DNA of 64,000 nucleotides from Vespa crabro (GCF_910589235.1 NC_060966.1:6278320-6342319); one strand, 5' to 3'; shown: positions 24,900 through 37,351, counted from the first letter of the stretch. Numbers and translations: made by a program. Notes: generated by a model not told the origin, from the sequence alone.

Positions 24900-26420
24900 T
24901 CTGAATTCTGTAAAAAAAGAATCATAGGGTTCGATTGATATATCCTTGACACACAAAAAATAGCAATACTTGTTCATTCTACATTTTCGAATGATCAGTA
25001 ATTGATAAATGCACGTCAAACTTGTTTTATAAACCAGCACGTATCACAGAAAGTATTGAAGTACGGGCCGCATGAGAAAGTTGCTTGGTGGTTAACCTCG
25101 TAACGCGAGACTTGTAAGTGAAATTAAGAAATCGCGAGCCACATTCGATATTTTTATGCATTAATTGCATTCGGCAACCGACGATTATTACGACTTTTTG
25201 CGACGATTTACGCGATCGAATGGGTAGCAGCAGGTGTTTTTCACGAACAATTTTGATGCTCCGACAAATCTTTCGGTGCCAATCGCACGTTTTCTCGATA
25301 ACGATAGAAAATGCCGTGCGATGATATTCATTGGGACAAATTTCTCGGGCACGTTCGAGATGTACAAAAAAAAAAAAGAAAAAGAAGAAGAAAAGAAAAA
25401 AAAAGGAAAAAAAAATAAAAGGAAAAGAAAGAAAGAAAAAAATCAAACGTGATATCACCACCAGTGAACTTAACCTCAAAAGCACGACGACCTTCGAGGT
25501 CGTCGTATGCCTGCCTGTGTATGGGGGCAGTAAAAATGATAAAAGTTTTATTCTTGCTAATAGGGGATACATAATATTTAGTACATGTGGTTTACGATTT
25601 TCCTCCGTTTTCATTGTGTCTTTATTTCAAAGTTCAAAAACCTTCGAGAGAAAAGTATGTTCACGAAAGAACGGGACTTTGATCGGGACTTATTGATAAA
25701 CTCAATGATAGACACGTGCAGTAAAAAGCACGTTAATTAATTTACACGTAGTGCCATCGTCAAACTCGATTAGGATATTTTATATATTTAATATTACATC
25801 GGCTTAAATTTACATTGCAATCTTTTTTATTCTTTGACCCTAAAGATTGATGAGCTCTCGAGGACGATTATTGAAACGATTGAAGCAATTAATTTTCCGA
25901 CAAGATACTCGCTTTATAGACTCTCTACCCTTTATAGACAGAAACGGATCGGTTGAATATTAACGAGAAAAAAGTCTAGACATTTAGCCGGATGATAAAT
26001 GTCTATAATCTATATGCTCTATTATTTATTGCTATTTAAAAAATAATTTATTGCTATTAAAAAAATAAGTAGGTCTTCAAATGTTTGCGCGATAACAAAG
26101 AGACGACAAATATTTCCCCATTTTCTCAAGATGTTGTTTATAGAATTTTTGTTTTGTTTTCGTCAATCAAAAAACATCTTATATGGTTATAAAGTAATTG
26201 TTATTTTCCAAAAAGATAGGGAGGAAAGAAATACATTGGAAAGTTTTTGGCCTTATTATGAAAAGTTTTCCTCCTATCGGCCAACGTAAACGTGAATCAT
26301 CGTATCGATCTCTCTCAATTTGCGAGCTAATCACTCCAATTCCATACGCGTACGTACGCGTAAAGAAAAATAAATAAATTATTTATTTGAAAACTATTTA
26401 TAGTCTCTCGTGAAGAATGG

Positions 26421-26463
<43 letters not shown>

Positions 26464-29400
26464 CGCGAATGAAATCCACAAAAGATTGGAAATATCTACG
26501 ATTTTAGAAACGATGATGTGTTTACGTATACTATATGTCCTTATATGTCGCGAGATATCTATTTACAAATAAGTGTCTCTCTCTCTCTCGCACGCGCGCG
26601 CGCTCTCTCATTTTTCATGTAACGATGGAAAAATGTTCAACAAACTTTACTGGGTCAAATCTTGGTGAAATTCCATCGAGATTACAGAAACGATTTGGTA
26701 TATTGAAGAGAGAGGCAGTAGTGCGATAAAAGGAGAAAAATAATAGCGTACGATGAATGAGAATAAATATACGACGATTAGAAAAGATTCTACGAGTATT
26801 AGTACAACATCATTTATCATCATCTCTCCGACGAGGAATCAATGAAAAGATTTGTACGAATTGTCACTGGACTTTAAGAGTATAATATATTTTTGTAAAT
26901 ATTCCAAATATGATATATTAATTCGAATGAATGTAGTGAAATCGAAAGGAGCATGAATTCGATTCTATGTATGATTCTATGTATATCCGATTAAAAAACG
27001 GTTCAACGTACTAATAAGTAGAGATAGATTTTATCAGATATTTTTGGAAAAGAAGGCAAAAAAAATAATTTGTATTATTTATCCAAATATTATGACTATC
27101 GTATAGTTATCGTACAAAGTACGTTGTATTTTTGACAAGGCCAGGAGAATCTACATATATGTAGATTACGATTGATTATTGCCACCATAATGTCGAATTA
27201 TTTTAATGGCACGATTATTTGTCCTTCGTAATAATTACTTTTGTTTTAGAAATTATAACAATTTCTCCTCTTTTTTTTTTTTCTTTTTTTTCAACGATTG
27301 CGTATAAAAAAGAAAAAGAAGCAAAAGACCGAAATAAAGATATATAAATAAATGACGTGCCATAATGTACACAATTTAATTTCTTAGTATTTTAGAAGTA
27401 ACAACGTTGTTCTCGATATAAAACTGTGCTCTTGTAATATTTCACTGATTGCGAGTATAGAAATCGATTTCGCGCGAATCAATTTCGTTTCACGGCCAAT
27501 ATCTCGATACGAGCCAATCACGTCGTCCGTCTTTCAATGACAATGACAGATAGTATAGTTCGAAGTCACCTCCTTACTTTCTCTCCTCATTTCTCATGTT
27601 TCTCAAGCTCGTGAGTCTTGGATCGAATTACTTCATTTTTTCAAAGTAAAATTAGCTCTCGTGATCGTAGATCGCGATTATAACAAATTCTCTTGATAAA
27701 TTTTTTTACTTTTTTTTTTTGGCTTTACTTAGTTGCAATTATTATTATTTAATTACGACGGAATAAAATACGAGATTGGACTACCTTCAAGCTCAATAAT
27801 TTCGGTACAGCAAAAGTATTTAAATATTTTTCATGTGTTTCATATTCTTCACTCACCTTATTAAAAATCGGATTCCTTTTTTCTCAGATGAATTTGTTAT
27901 TTAGATTTCAATCTTCTCAAGGGACTTTGTTATTTAGATTCCTTCTGAAAAGAAAAGAAAGTTTAGTTTTTCGTTTTTACGGAAATTTCATCTAACTAAC
28001 AATAAAATTATATGACATTCAAATTATACCTACAATTACACCAAATTTTTCACTTTGAGCAAAGAATCTTGGAAAAAATTTTTTTCAAGTAACTGCATGC
28101 CGATAAGCCTGAACATTTGATATTCGTTTATCGATAATCAACTTTAACGTAAAATGGTTTCCATTTAAATTTACACTATTTAATCTACTGAGTTTAACGG
28201 GAAAGATAGGGAGGGGGCAGAGGGGGAGAGAGAGACAATAGAGTTAAAGCATTCCTGGCGAACAGGTGTCTTTTGCATACTTTACCAATCGATATCTCGT
28301 TCATTTATCATAAATGACAATTTTACATTTTCAAGGCGATACAACAGAAATCATGTTGCAACTAGATACAGTTTTTAATCTATTTTGAATTACCTTCAAA
28401 TTATTCTCTATTCTCTTTCAATTTTGAACAATCCTACGGTTCATACTTTAGCCGAATATTTCACTGAATTCAGATAATTTCCGGCAATCCAGTTTGCCGA
28501 TAATGATCTATCTCCTTCGTTACTTTTTTCATCTTACTCTTTTACGAAGCTTTCTTCTTCTTCTTCTTCTTCTTCTTCTTCTTCTTCTTCTTCTTCTTCT
28601 ACGATACTAAGAGAAGACGACAAGTTGAACGAATTGTCGATTACACTGAAATCGAACAATTTTATTTCATTGAGACACCTCGAATAGATTAAATGAGATA
28701 AAAAGAACTGATACATGTACCTATGCAATGTCTCTATATGAGAGAAGTTACATCAGCGAACACGAGATTCACAATGACTTGCACGGCCACGAGCTCCTCG
28801 TATATATAAATTTCTCTCTCTCTTCTATAGTAGAGAAAGAGTGAGAAACACTTCCCCCCTCCCACCCTACAAATGCTCTTTTCTCTCTCTCTCTCTCTCC
28901 TGTTAAACCTTTCTTTTACTATATCGTTTTACATCTTATCTTGTTCGGATAAAAATTCCTTTGTTCTTTGCCTCTTTATAAAATCATAACTTTTCTCTTT
29001 AAAGTCCAATCAACGTTATAATCGGAGATTAATAAATTCCCTGGCTTATTAGCTAGATAACATAACGAAATACAATTTTTCGATTCGAAAAATTATATTC
29101 TATAGGAAATTCAATTATTTCGAAATGTTAGAAATAAAACGAATTTGTAACTTTGTTTCGTTCTTACGTCAGCAGAATCGTTCATCGATCGATATCGCCG
29201 GCCTAGTTCGATCACCGTTTCAAGATTCTATTTTAAGTACAGTACGATCTTAATCGCGACGTACTCGTCGATCAATCCTCGTTAGCGATAGACGAAAGCA
29301 TATTGTTTGCGTCTTCTTCCTATTCCTTCTTACTCATCGTGCTAAGAACGACCGCGAAATTTTATGCCAGTCATTCTAATCGTTATCATTTCTTACGTTT

Positions 29401-29560
29401 TCAAAAGCAACCCATTCATGAAATCAATAAATCAATAGATCTTGATATAGCTGAATAAAAATAATTATCTTGAAAAAATGCTTGTTTATTTAAATAAGAA
29501 GCGAAAAAAAAAGGTTTTCATTCAATGTACACGTGTAATGTAAAGGTTGAGGAAAAATTA
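24900..29560. other. Gene-free AT-rich interval
   Basis: No exon-like frames with recognisable content. It contains an A-rich purine tract at 25364-25442, a TA run at 26422-26461, a short CT/CG run near 26576-26606, a (TTC)n tract at 28549-28599 and CT runs near 28815-28899. The first few hundred bases probably include the cystinosin promoter. Confidence 0.55.
28549..28599. repeat. (TTC)n / (GAA)n microsatellite
   Basis: About 17 uninterrupted TTC units. The overlapping minus-strand frame (28534-28728) encodes poly-Glu and is not a gene. Confidence 0.95.
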
Positions 29561-29589
29561 AAATATTAATAATTCGTGAACGATGAGCA

Positions 29590-29880
29590 ATCGAAATTAT
29601 CAAAGAATTCAAGAATGAGGAGATAATTTGCCTTTGTAACATTTTCATTGCTGAGAATAGCAACAGTGTAGTTATCCTGACGCCTGCAATATTGGCGAAT
29701 TTTGCCTCGACGGATCGTTTCGAACGACAGATTTAGATTCTTAAAGAGTAGAATTTTATAATAATTGCTTCTTCTTATTAGCAGTTCTTGCCAATAGATT
29801 AACGGAGAATCCTCGGTAGAAGATATTATTGTTGGAAAATGGCGAAGAAGATAATTATCCGACCGATATACCACATTTCT
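29590..29880 (-). repeat. Left arm of an inverted duplication, unidentified
   Basis: Read on the minus strand, this segment aligns with the plus strand at about 30090-30290. Shared blocks include TCCGTTAxTCTATTxGCAAGAAC, ATAAAATxxTACTCTTTAA, GAAACGATCCGTCGAG and ATATTGCAGGCGT (x marks a mismatch). The minus strand is open for 102 codons (29566-29874; SPLIYWQELLIRRSNYY, KILLFKNLNLSFETIRRG). The right arm has frameshifts and stops. Faint resemblance to the N-terminal region of an insect ionotropic receptor is possible but not convincing. Confidence 0.65.
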
Positions 29881-29969
29881 CGCACAGTCTCTTTAGTCGA
29901 TTTACTTAAGAGTCCGTATAAAAGGTTTACTAAAAGAGAAGGATTTCTCTCTTGATAAAGAATACCCGT

Positions 29970-31290
29970 TGTTAATGTCCATGTGGGCAAATTCCTTAGT
30001 TATGATATATGCGAGAGGATTACGACGATTGGCCGGCACTTGGAAATCCTGAATGAGAACGTTCTTTCATACTTTAGAAAATCTGAAAAGTACAATGTAG
30101 CCGATCTTCTTCTTCGCCTTTCGTTTCCGACAGTAATATCTTTCTCCGTTAGTCTATTAGCAAGAACTACTAGTAGGAGCTGCATCAACTATCATAAAAT
30201 CATACTCTTTAAAAATCCCCTGAATCGTTGGAAACGATCCGTCGAGATGAATTCGCCCCATATTGCAGGCGTAGACGCAACCCAGACGCTACCAAGGTAT
30301 CATTATGTAATACTTTTAGTTCTTAGAATCTTTCTCGATGATCAGATGCACTTTTTAACGTCAGAGAACTAGGAGGGAAAAGATCATAAACAGTTAACGG
30401 CAAACTAGTCCTCGTTCAATTCGCACGTCTCTTAATTTGCACTTACTCGTCAACAACTTTCTTTGACAAGCTTCTTCCATTGCAATTCTCTCGCCATGAT
30501 ATTGTAAAGTTTCTTGCACAATTCTTCGAGATCTCTGAATGTAGATTTATAGATCGACGAGGTGAATTTAAAATACGAAACGCAACGCAGGCAATGGTAA
30601 GCGTTAACTCGTTCAATATTACTTTTAGCGGTGTTTTAATGAAAAGTCCCTTATATAAAGTCCCTTATATCACGGCCATGAGGGATACTTATAAATTGTC
30701 AATGTTCCATACGCCGCTTAGAGAATGTTTTTTGAATGCTGCCGTGGAATTGGGTTACAATTTGATCGATTACGATTTGATCGACAAGACCATAGGTTTT
30801 TCCAAAATGCAAATTAATCAACGAAATGGATAGTGGAGGATGAGTGCTAGAGCATCCTTGAGGTCTATCAAAGACAAGAACAAATGTTTAATTCTCTAGT
30901 GCGACGAAGATAGTGATCGATCAAAAAAGTAAAATTGGCGTTGAATTTGTAAAGGAGGGGGAAAAGGTACTTTGTTAGGGCCAGCAAAAAATAAAAAAGT
31001 TTTCCTTTTCGGTATAAGACCGAAAGATGATCCAAGTTCTTTAGGAATTCGAATGATCGAGGATCTTATTTTATGGGATTTAATTTATTAGGATCATGCG
31101 ACCGTACAAACGTTGAACTTTTTCATAAACGAGACCGTCAACTTCAACGATAACGATCTCGTTGACTACATCATCGAAGGGATGGTCTGTTGACCGATAG
31201 GATAGAAAAATCTGTAAATACCGATCATGACCAATGGCCATTCTTCGATATGATAAAGGAAGATTGCAAGTTGCCAACTTAATTAACTTG
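29970..31290 (+). pseudogene. GMC oxidoreductase (glucose dehydrogenase-like) pseudogene
   Basis: Pieces of a GMC flavoenzyme occur in the correct order in shifting frames. MIYARG at about 30003-30017 and DYDDWPALGNP at 30018-30050 match the 'LYVRG..DYD.WA.LGNPGW' region. NENVLSYFRKSEKYNV follows (30052-30099). FHTPLRECFLNAAVELGYN and TIGFSKMQINQRNG lie around 30707-30830. RMSARASLRSIKDKNK, IDQKSKIGVEFVKEG, then RPKDDPSSLGIRMIEDL and DHATVQTLNFFINE run to about 31140. In-frame stops occur at about 30831, 30897 and 31088. The usual LSAGxIxSPQLLMLSG stretch is missing. About 380-500 bases of foreign sequence split the first two blocks. No FAD-binding N-terminus or catalytic His C-terminus was found, so it is dead. 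The parent function (secreted sugar or ecdysteroid oxidation) is only family-level. Confidence 0.78.
30090..30380 (+). repeat. Right arm of the inverted duplication, inserted in the GMC pseudogene
   Basis: Homologous to 29590-29880 in reverse orientation (see left arm). It lies between the KSEKYN block and the HTPLRE block of the GMC pseudogene, where no such sequence belongs in the family. Sequence from 30380 to about 30600 may be part of the same insert; its open frame (FSRHDIVKFLAQFFEISEC) is unrecognised. Confidence 0.6.
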
Positions 31291-31393
31291 ATTTTATTAA
31301 TATTATAAGTTATTATAATATAATAGATTATAATAACTTTCTTTTATTTCTGTTTCTTAATAAATAAATATTATCGCTCGCAATACAGAGAGA

Positions 31394-31396
<3 letters not shown>

Positions 31397-31432
<36 letters not shown>
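31397..31432. repeat. (CT)n microsatellite
   Basis: Uninterrupted CT units between the pseudogene patch and the end of EB gene A. Confidence 0.9.
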
Positions 31433-31435
<3 letters not shown>

Positions 31436-31719
31436 CTATCTCCTTCGCTCTTATTTCCGTCGATCCCCGTCCGATACCTACTCCTAGGTACGATTAATAA
31501 TAATAAGAGAATTCTCATACTCGAGTACTGAAAATAAATACTCGAACTTTGTCGAGATGATACGTATACGTATACTGTTGTCTGTCCGTTGTCTTTGGTT
31601 ATATGTATACCTACCGCAAGTCCCTTCCTTATTTACACGACTCACCACCGAACGAAATTTAAATAAATACAGATAAATATGATAAGAATAATTATCTAAG
31701 GGTAAAAGGTGTGTTCGCT

Positions 31720-34029
31720 CTACCACATAATCTTTCGCAACATCCAAGGAGACACGTTTACGAATATTATCAGTGAGAAGATTCCATAAGCTTGCCAACT
31801 GGTGGCACCTGAAAATATAATCGATTAAAAAGAAAGAAATAATAGAAACGACAAAGTCGAAAGAGAAAAAGAGAATGACGATATTATTGTTGTTTTACCA
31901 CTTTCACTGTATCGAATACAATCGTCCAATTCTTGCGACATTATGTAATTCTCGGCACAAGTACAGCGATCTTAAAAATCGAAATACGTTAAGAGGCAAA
32001 CTATTTCGTATGAATTTTGATCGAATAAAATATCGTACCATTAGAACAATCGACGTTCATCAGTTCGCTTGAATTGGAATGCTTGTACGTTCTTGTCACA
32101 CACTCGTTATGAGAGACGCAACGTTGACCCAATCCTAAAGGCGAATGATCTATTAAATGTCGGATTAAAAAATATTCCTTAATGTTATTATTCGACGAAT
32201 TGTGAAACCGACCAACGTCCCTGACACATACAGGTCCACGACGATGGTAATCCTCTATACACGTACAAACATTATTCTGACAGACGGTATTCTGTAAGAA
32301 TTCCTGACACTGCAAGTTCTCTTGGCAATCTTCGCCAACGGAGTTGGCTGCCTTCAAACACCTTGTACCATCCTCCGAAAGTACGTAATCGATTTTACAT
32401 CTACAGACTTCCATGCATTTCGTGCTCTTTGACACGCACTCGTAATCATGGTCGCATTTGTCACCTAAATCTGTAGAAAGGTATTGGAGATATTACGCAT
32501 TAAAGAACGTAGAAACGAAAGAAGATGAGGTGGAAAGAAGAATATTTAACGAGGTATGTGATATACTCACAAGCGTTCTTTATGCATTTTGTTCTCTCGG
32601 GATTCGAATGTTGACGATGATCGCAAACGCAGTAACCCTCCACGCAGTAACTGTCCTTGACGTAACAATTATTGTTCGTTTGACATATTCTACCTAGCCC
32701 TGATAATGGGACAAGAAATATATGAATTGGTTGTAACATATATTGATTGTTCTTTGATTATTTTCAAGAAATAGACCAACCGATGGATTCGTAACACCTT
32801 CCGTTTACGAAATGTGCGGTGGAAGAACACTGGCAAATGTGATTACGACACTCCGAGTGGAGGGTAAAGGTCAAATGACACTGTACATTAGCCACGCACG
32901 GATCCTCAATGTTGTCGGCCACTAAGAAAGAAAATATATGAGAAGAGTGCGTAGAACTATAGATTTTAAAAAGGAATATGATTTCGAAGCGAGAATAAAG
33001 GAGTCGATAAAGAATAATAATCGTAAGACCGCTAAACGAGGTCGATAGGAGACTTCTCTGTTCGTTTATACATACATATAAATTACTCTCCGTCCCTTTC
33101 TTTCGTTCTCTTTGAGTTTTGCTGGATCGGCGAGCACGACGGACGAGACGATACGCTCCGACTGAGGCGGGAGCGGGAGAGAGAGACCGTGAGAAAGGGA
33201 CGAGGCAGGAATAGGGAAGAGCACACACAAGGATCGGTAGGATGGAAGAGACTCGTTGTACCTTCGGAGGTCGCCGACACCGATTCAACCAACGCTCGAG
33301 CAAAGGGCGATTTATCAAAAGGTTTCTGGGGCGGTTTAGTTGCGTCCTCGAGTAAAACTACCTCCTATTATCATTCGTATTAACTTTCGAGAACAATCGA
33401 AAGGAATCATCTTGGAAAAAGAAGTCTCCTTTCTCGTGCCTTTTCTTTTTCTCAGAAGTTTAATTTTGAAACAATGAAAAATGTTAATGCCTTTTAACGT
33501 GGGAACGGGGTAGGTAGCGTTGATACCTTTCAAGCAGTGGAAGTTGCTGTGATTTTTGTAAACGACGTAGCCGTCTTTGCAATAGCAAGCCTCCTGATTC
33601 CAGCAGTAAGCATTTTCCATGCAATCCAAATCGTAACGACATGTCGCTAGGGTCTCTGAAAAAAAAGTAATAAACTTGGCTAGACATCGAAGGACCTTTG
33701 TTAGGTTTGCTCTTACGTATGTGTCTTTGCTTAGTTTTTTCCGTTCTTTTTTTCTTTTCTCTTTTTTGTTCCTCGATGGAATAACTTCATTTCGAGCAGG
33801 AGTGTGTTAACGAGGCGACAAAAATCCGCGTGTATGGAAAGGAAATAAAAAAATAATAAAAAAAAAAAAAAAAAAAAAAAGACAAGAGATCGGTAGTTCC
33901 TCAGAGACGTTACGTACGAGGTGGCGATCTGCGATCGTTGCATCTCGAATAATCCTCTAAGGGTAAGGAAATGGTAGCACAAACGGTGACGGGCACGAGG
34001 ACGAGGATCCTCGAGAGACCGATCACCAT
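31720..34029 (-). CDS. EB-module cysteine-rich secreted protein A (proximal first exon form)
   Basis: Exons: 34029-33918, 33655-33527, 32921-32781, 32699-32571, 32464-32213, 32134-32039, 31808-31720; 948 bases, 315 residues. Nearly every module is a single exon with phase-1 introns. A signal peptide comes first (MVIGLSRILVLVPVTVCATI). Repeated units of about 45 residues follow, with the pattern C-x5-C...C...C-x-C, for example ATCRYDLDCMENAYC then ACYCKDGY, and GLGRICQTNNNC then GYCVCDH. This matches the EB/EGF-like modules of invertebrate secreted proteins often labelled 'prion-like-(Q/N-rich) domain-bearing protein'. The C-terminus is hydrophobic (AYGIFSLIIFVNVSPWML, then RKIMW), suggesting a GPI or membrane anchor. 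The role is unknown. Paralogues B and C follow at 37.4-42.5 kb. The 78-base intron 32212-32135 is inferred from the GLGQRC module start. Confidence 0.82.
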
Positions 34030-34480
34030 TCTCGAGACGTTACAAATGCCTCCTCCTCGTCTTCGTCCTTTTTCGAACGTTCCATCGGCACCGTCCTCCT
34101 CCTCCTCCTTCTCCTCCTCCTGTTGCTTCGACAGCTCCACCTCTTTCACGATCGCACATCCGAATCGCACGGTGAAGAGGACGTTCTCTATCTGTCTCTC
34201 TTTTTTTCTCTCTTCTTCGACGTTCTCCGAAGGCCGATCCTTCAATGGATGATGCTCTTATTGTTTCGATCGCTTGCGCAACACGATTATGCGCTTTGTT
34301 CGACGCCCAACGCGCGTACATACATACATACACACACACGTGCATACACGACTTCGTTCCTAATATATTTGCACGCCTAATCGGTGTGATTTTTCTTTTC
34401 TCATATAGTCCATTCCAACAAACGTGGAATGGATTGTCGTGTCGTTTTTGAATCTCCCGCGCTTTGGAATCAACGTTCGT

Positions 34481-34533
<53 letters not shown>
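34481..34533. repeat. (GA)n microsatellite between the two first exons of EB gene A
   Basis: Uninterrupted GA units with small interruptions at the right edge. A (GTC)n run follows at about 34677-34706. Confidence 0.95.
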
Positions 34534-34541
<8 letters not shown>

Positions 34542-34675
34542 GAGGGGAGAAGGAGCCTTTTAAAAATAATTAAATGCCTAACCGCGATCTTTCGGTTCTG
34601 TAAATCGCTCATGACGGATGGTCATTTTTGTCACGAGGGTTTATCCATTAAGATTTTCTTCCTCTTTCGTTGAAA

Positions 34676-34706
<31 letters not shown>

Positions 34707-35692
34707 AATGCATAAGAATAATCCACAATGTTTACATAAAAAGATTGTAAGAGTCTACGGTTCAGAATTACGTCAGCGTATCAGATAAGTCTTCATCGAC
34801 TAAGCGAGTAAATTCGACGTTCGTTGATAGGAACATAAAAATGATTTTATTCGTAAGAGATACCGGGGAATGGTTCCGTCTATTTTCCCTTTCGAAACTC
34901 ATTAGAATGAAATAGATCAATATCAGACGAGCCGTGATCTCATCGTTTCTACTTAACTAATTACAGACACGAGCCTCTTATTCTACGTTCGAAACGTTCA
35001 CCTAACCGGGAGAGAATCAACAGCGTAATTCCGGCCTTCTTCTTCGGCCTCGGCCTTTTACGATTCCTCGTGAAAAAGAAGAAAGAATTACTGGGTCGCG
35101 AGAACGGAACACAATGATCTTAACGAGCTATCTTCCCGTTGGACGGCGGAGGGATTAACACGAGATTTCGAATAAATAAGAAAACATGTAAAATATACGA
35201 AATCGAAAATACACGGCCCGATAGAAATCTTTAGAAAATGGTCGACCATTTCGGAGTATATTACGGCTAGAAAAATTTATCGTCGGTTGCCACGTACCGG
35301 TGGGAGTTTCGTCTTACAACCTTTCGGATCGATAATTCCTTCTCGACCTCGAGAGAACTAACGTTAATCGATATAATTCGTGCTACAAGAAATTTTATTG
35401 CTCGACGCTGGTAAGCGAGTATAAAGAAATTGCACAAATGTTGAGAATAAAAAGACAACAACGTATGGGCCGATAAGTTACAAACGATATTAAAAATTTA
35501 TTCTCACTTATGATTAAAGAGCTGAGTGTCCACGTGACCATGAACACTCTCGTAAATAAAAATAAAGTAATAAGATAAAGAAACGCAATAGTAGTATCAG
35601 TAGTAGTAATAAAGGAAATAGTAGTAGTAATAGTAGTAGAAGAAGAAGTAGAGGAATAATAAAGAAATAAAGTTAAGTCACGTCGCACTCAC

Positions 35693-35861
35693 GTCTCTGC
35701 AAAAGATGTTGATGCTGTCCGTGCGCGAGGACGACTGATGTTAGCGCGAAGAAACATAGAAAGACTACCGGTAGAGCGGCAGCAAGTCCCGGCGCTCGAA
35801 TCGGCAGTGGTGAGCACCACCGTTTCTTCCTCGTTCCACCCTCGCTCCTCCTCATCCTCAT
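35693..35861 (-). CDS. Candidate alternative first coding exon of EB gene A
   Basis: A 169-base open exon starts at ATG 35861 (or 35855) and encodes a basic leader, then LAAALPVVFLCFFALTSVVL and a His/Gln-rich segment AHGQHQHLLQR. It ends with C before GTGAGT. Both phase (1) and last base (C) equal those of the exon ending at 33918, so splicing to the acceptor at 33655 gives Gln in the same frame (HLLQR-Q-TLATCRYDLDC). This makes an alternative promoter and signal peptide for gene A the simplest reading. A separate short gene is the alternative; no other compatible acceptor was traced. Confidence 0.55.
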
Positions 35862-36482
35862 TTCTTCTTTCTCCCTGTGATCCCAGATAGAGAGATAGAT
35901 TCCTTCGTTTTTTTCTTTTCTCGTTATAGATCAATGCGAAATAACTATTCAACGACGAAAGATTACACGCACGTCTCTCGTTCCACGATTCTTCGGCAAT
36001 GCCTTTTTTTCACTATCTTATCTAATCGTCTATGAGAGAGAAAGATAAAGAACGCGTTGCCGCAGAGTTATATAGTATCACACTTTCTATCGTTGTACAA
36101 GTGTCTGTACGAGTCATTCTCACGAGTATCTTTCCTCGACGCTACTACTAAACGGAATCATAATCGCGTCTATACCAGGTGAAAATCATCCGTGATAGGA
36201 TTGCCGCTAGCGATGTGTCATCGGTTCTTTCGTGGAAGGAGAAGACGTGGAAAGTGGTGGGACTTTTTCTTTTTTTTTTTTCTTTATGTAGCACCCGAGT
36301 CCACAAAGATGTTTCTACGTTCGTGCTTCAATCCACCTGATTCTTCTTAAATCGAACGAGTTAATAGCTATTTTAAGATGGCGTCAAAAATGATGCCTTT
36401 CTTTTTACAAATTCAGAAGAAAACGATATAGACAATTTGTTAAAACTGATAAAATGTTATTAACTCTCGCTTTCGCTCTCGT

Positions 36483-36518
<36 letters not shown>

Positions 36519-36705
36519 TCTGTCTCGATATCGACGAATACGCGTATATTTCATAAAACTCTTACGTAATATACGTATTCACAGAATCAGAAAATAATTG
36601 AACGCTCTTTCGTAGGAAAATCAAGCTCTGATAGTTTTATAAAAGCACTCTGTAAACAATTTGTCTCTCTACATATAAACTTATATATATATATATATAT
36701 GTGTG

Positions 36706-36789
36706 TATCAAGTCAATCCAAAAGTTTGTGCGCATTTTGACGAAATATACATGCTACTAATGCGCACAAACTTTTGGACTGACCTAATA
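36706..36789. mobile_element. Very short mariner-like MITE
   Basis: About 84 bases with long terminal inverted repeats. The left arm reads AAGTCAATCCAAAAGTTTGT and continues GCGCATT. The right arm in reverse complement reads AGGTCAGTCCAAAAGTTTGT and continues GCGCATT. The inner 20 or so bases of each arm are identical, with a spacer of about 22 bases. The outer end TTAGGTCAGTCC resembles mariner terminal repeats, and the element is flanked by TA. It has no coding capacity. Confidence 0.75.
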
Positions 36790-37351
36790 TATGCTATAAT
36801 AACCATAATATAAAACGCATAATACTCTCTGAATAAAATACAAAAACCTTTCTCTATTGCTTTCTTTGAAGGCAACGATGGGGCAAACAACGAAAAAACG
36901 AAAGAAAAAAAAAAGAAAAAATAAGAAACAAAAAGAAATAAAAAGAGGAAGAGTAATAACGAGAGTTTCTTCCCACTCGAAATTTTTTCTTTGGTATCAC
37001 GTTATTCTTTTAATACCGATAAAAGATCAAGATATGCTTTAATAGTGTTTAATCGTAATCGAACAATAGCTGAAGAATTAAGGGAAGTTAAAAATTGTCG
37101 ATGACGATTACGAAGTGCTTCGATACTCGCCGCACATTTTTTAAATCTTTCGCCATTCCTGCACATAGGCGTCCTCTCTTTTTATCTTTCTTTTACGCAT
37201 AACAAACGACTTCTTTCTCCACAATTTCTTCTACTTCATTCGTATGGCCATGTACGTCGGTGAGTAAAGAAAATTAAAATAATTAAGTACTTGGACACTC
37301 TATCCGCAGATTCATTTTAACCTTCTTCTTTCGAGGAAAAGTGAGTTATGG

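Noticed and set aside
25027..25614. 195-codon minus-strand open frame
   Set aside because: Its middle is poly-Phe/Leu translated from an A-rich tract; the flanks lack any motif or coding bias, and it abuts the cystinosin 5' end without splice logic.
33910..34245. Longer N-terminus for EB gene A starting near 34245
   Set aside because: The added segment is highly charged Glu/Lys/Arg sequence; the internal Met at 34029 gives a clean signal peptide.
34040..34612. 190-codon minus-strand frame
   Set aside because: It overlaps the leader exon of EB gene A in another frame, and its Ser/Leu repeats come from the GA microsatellite.
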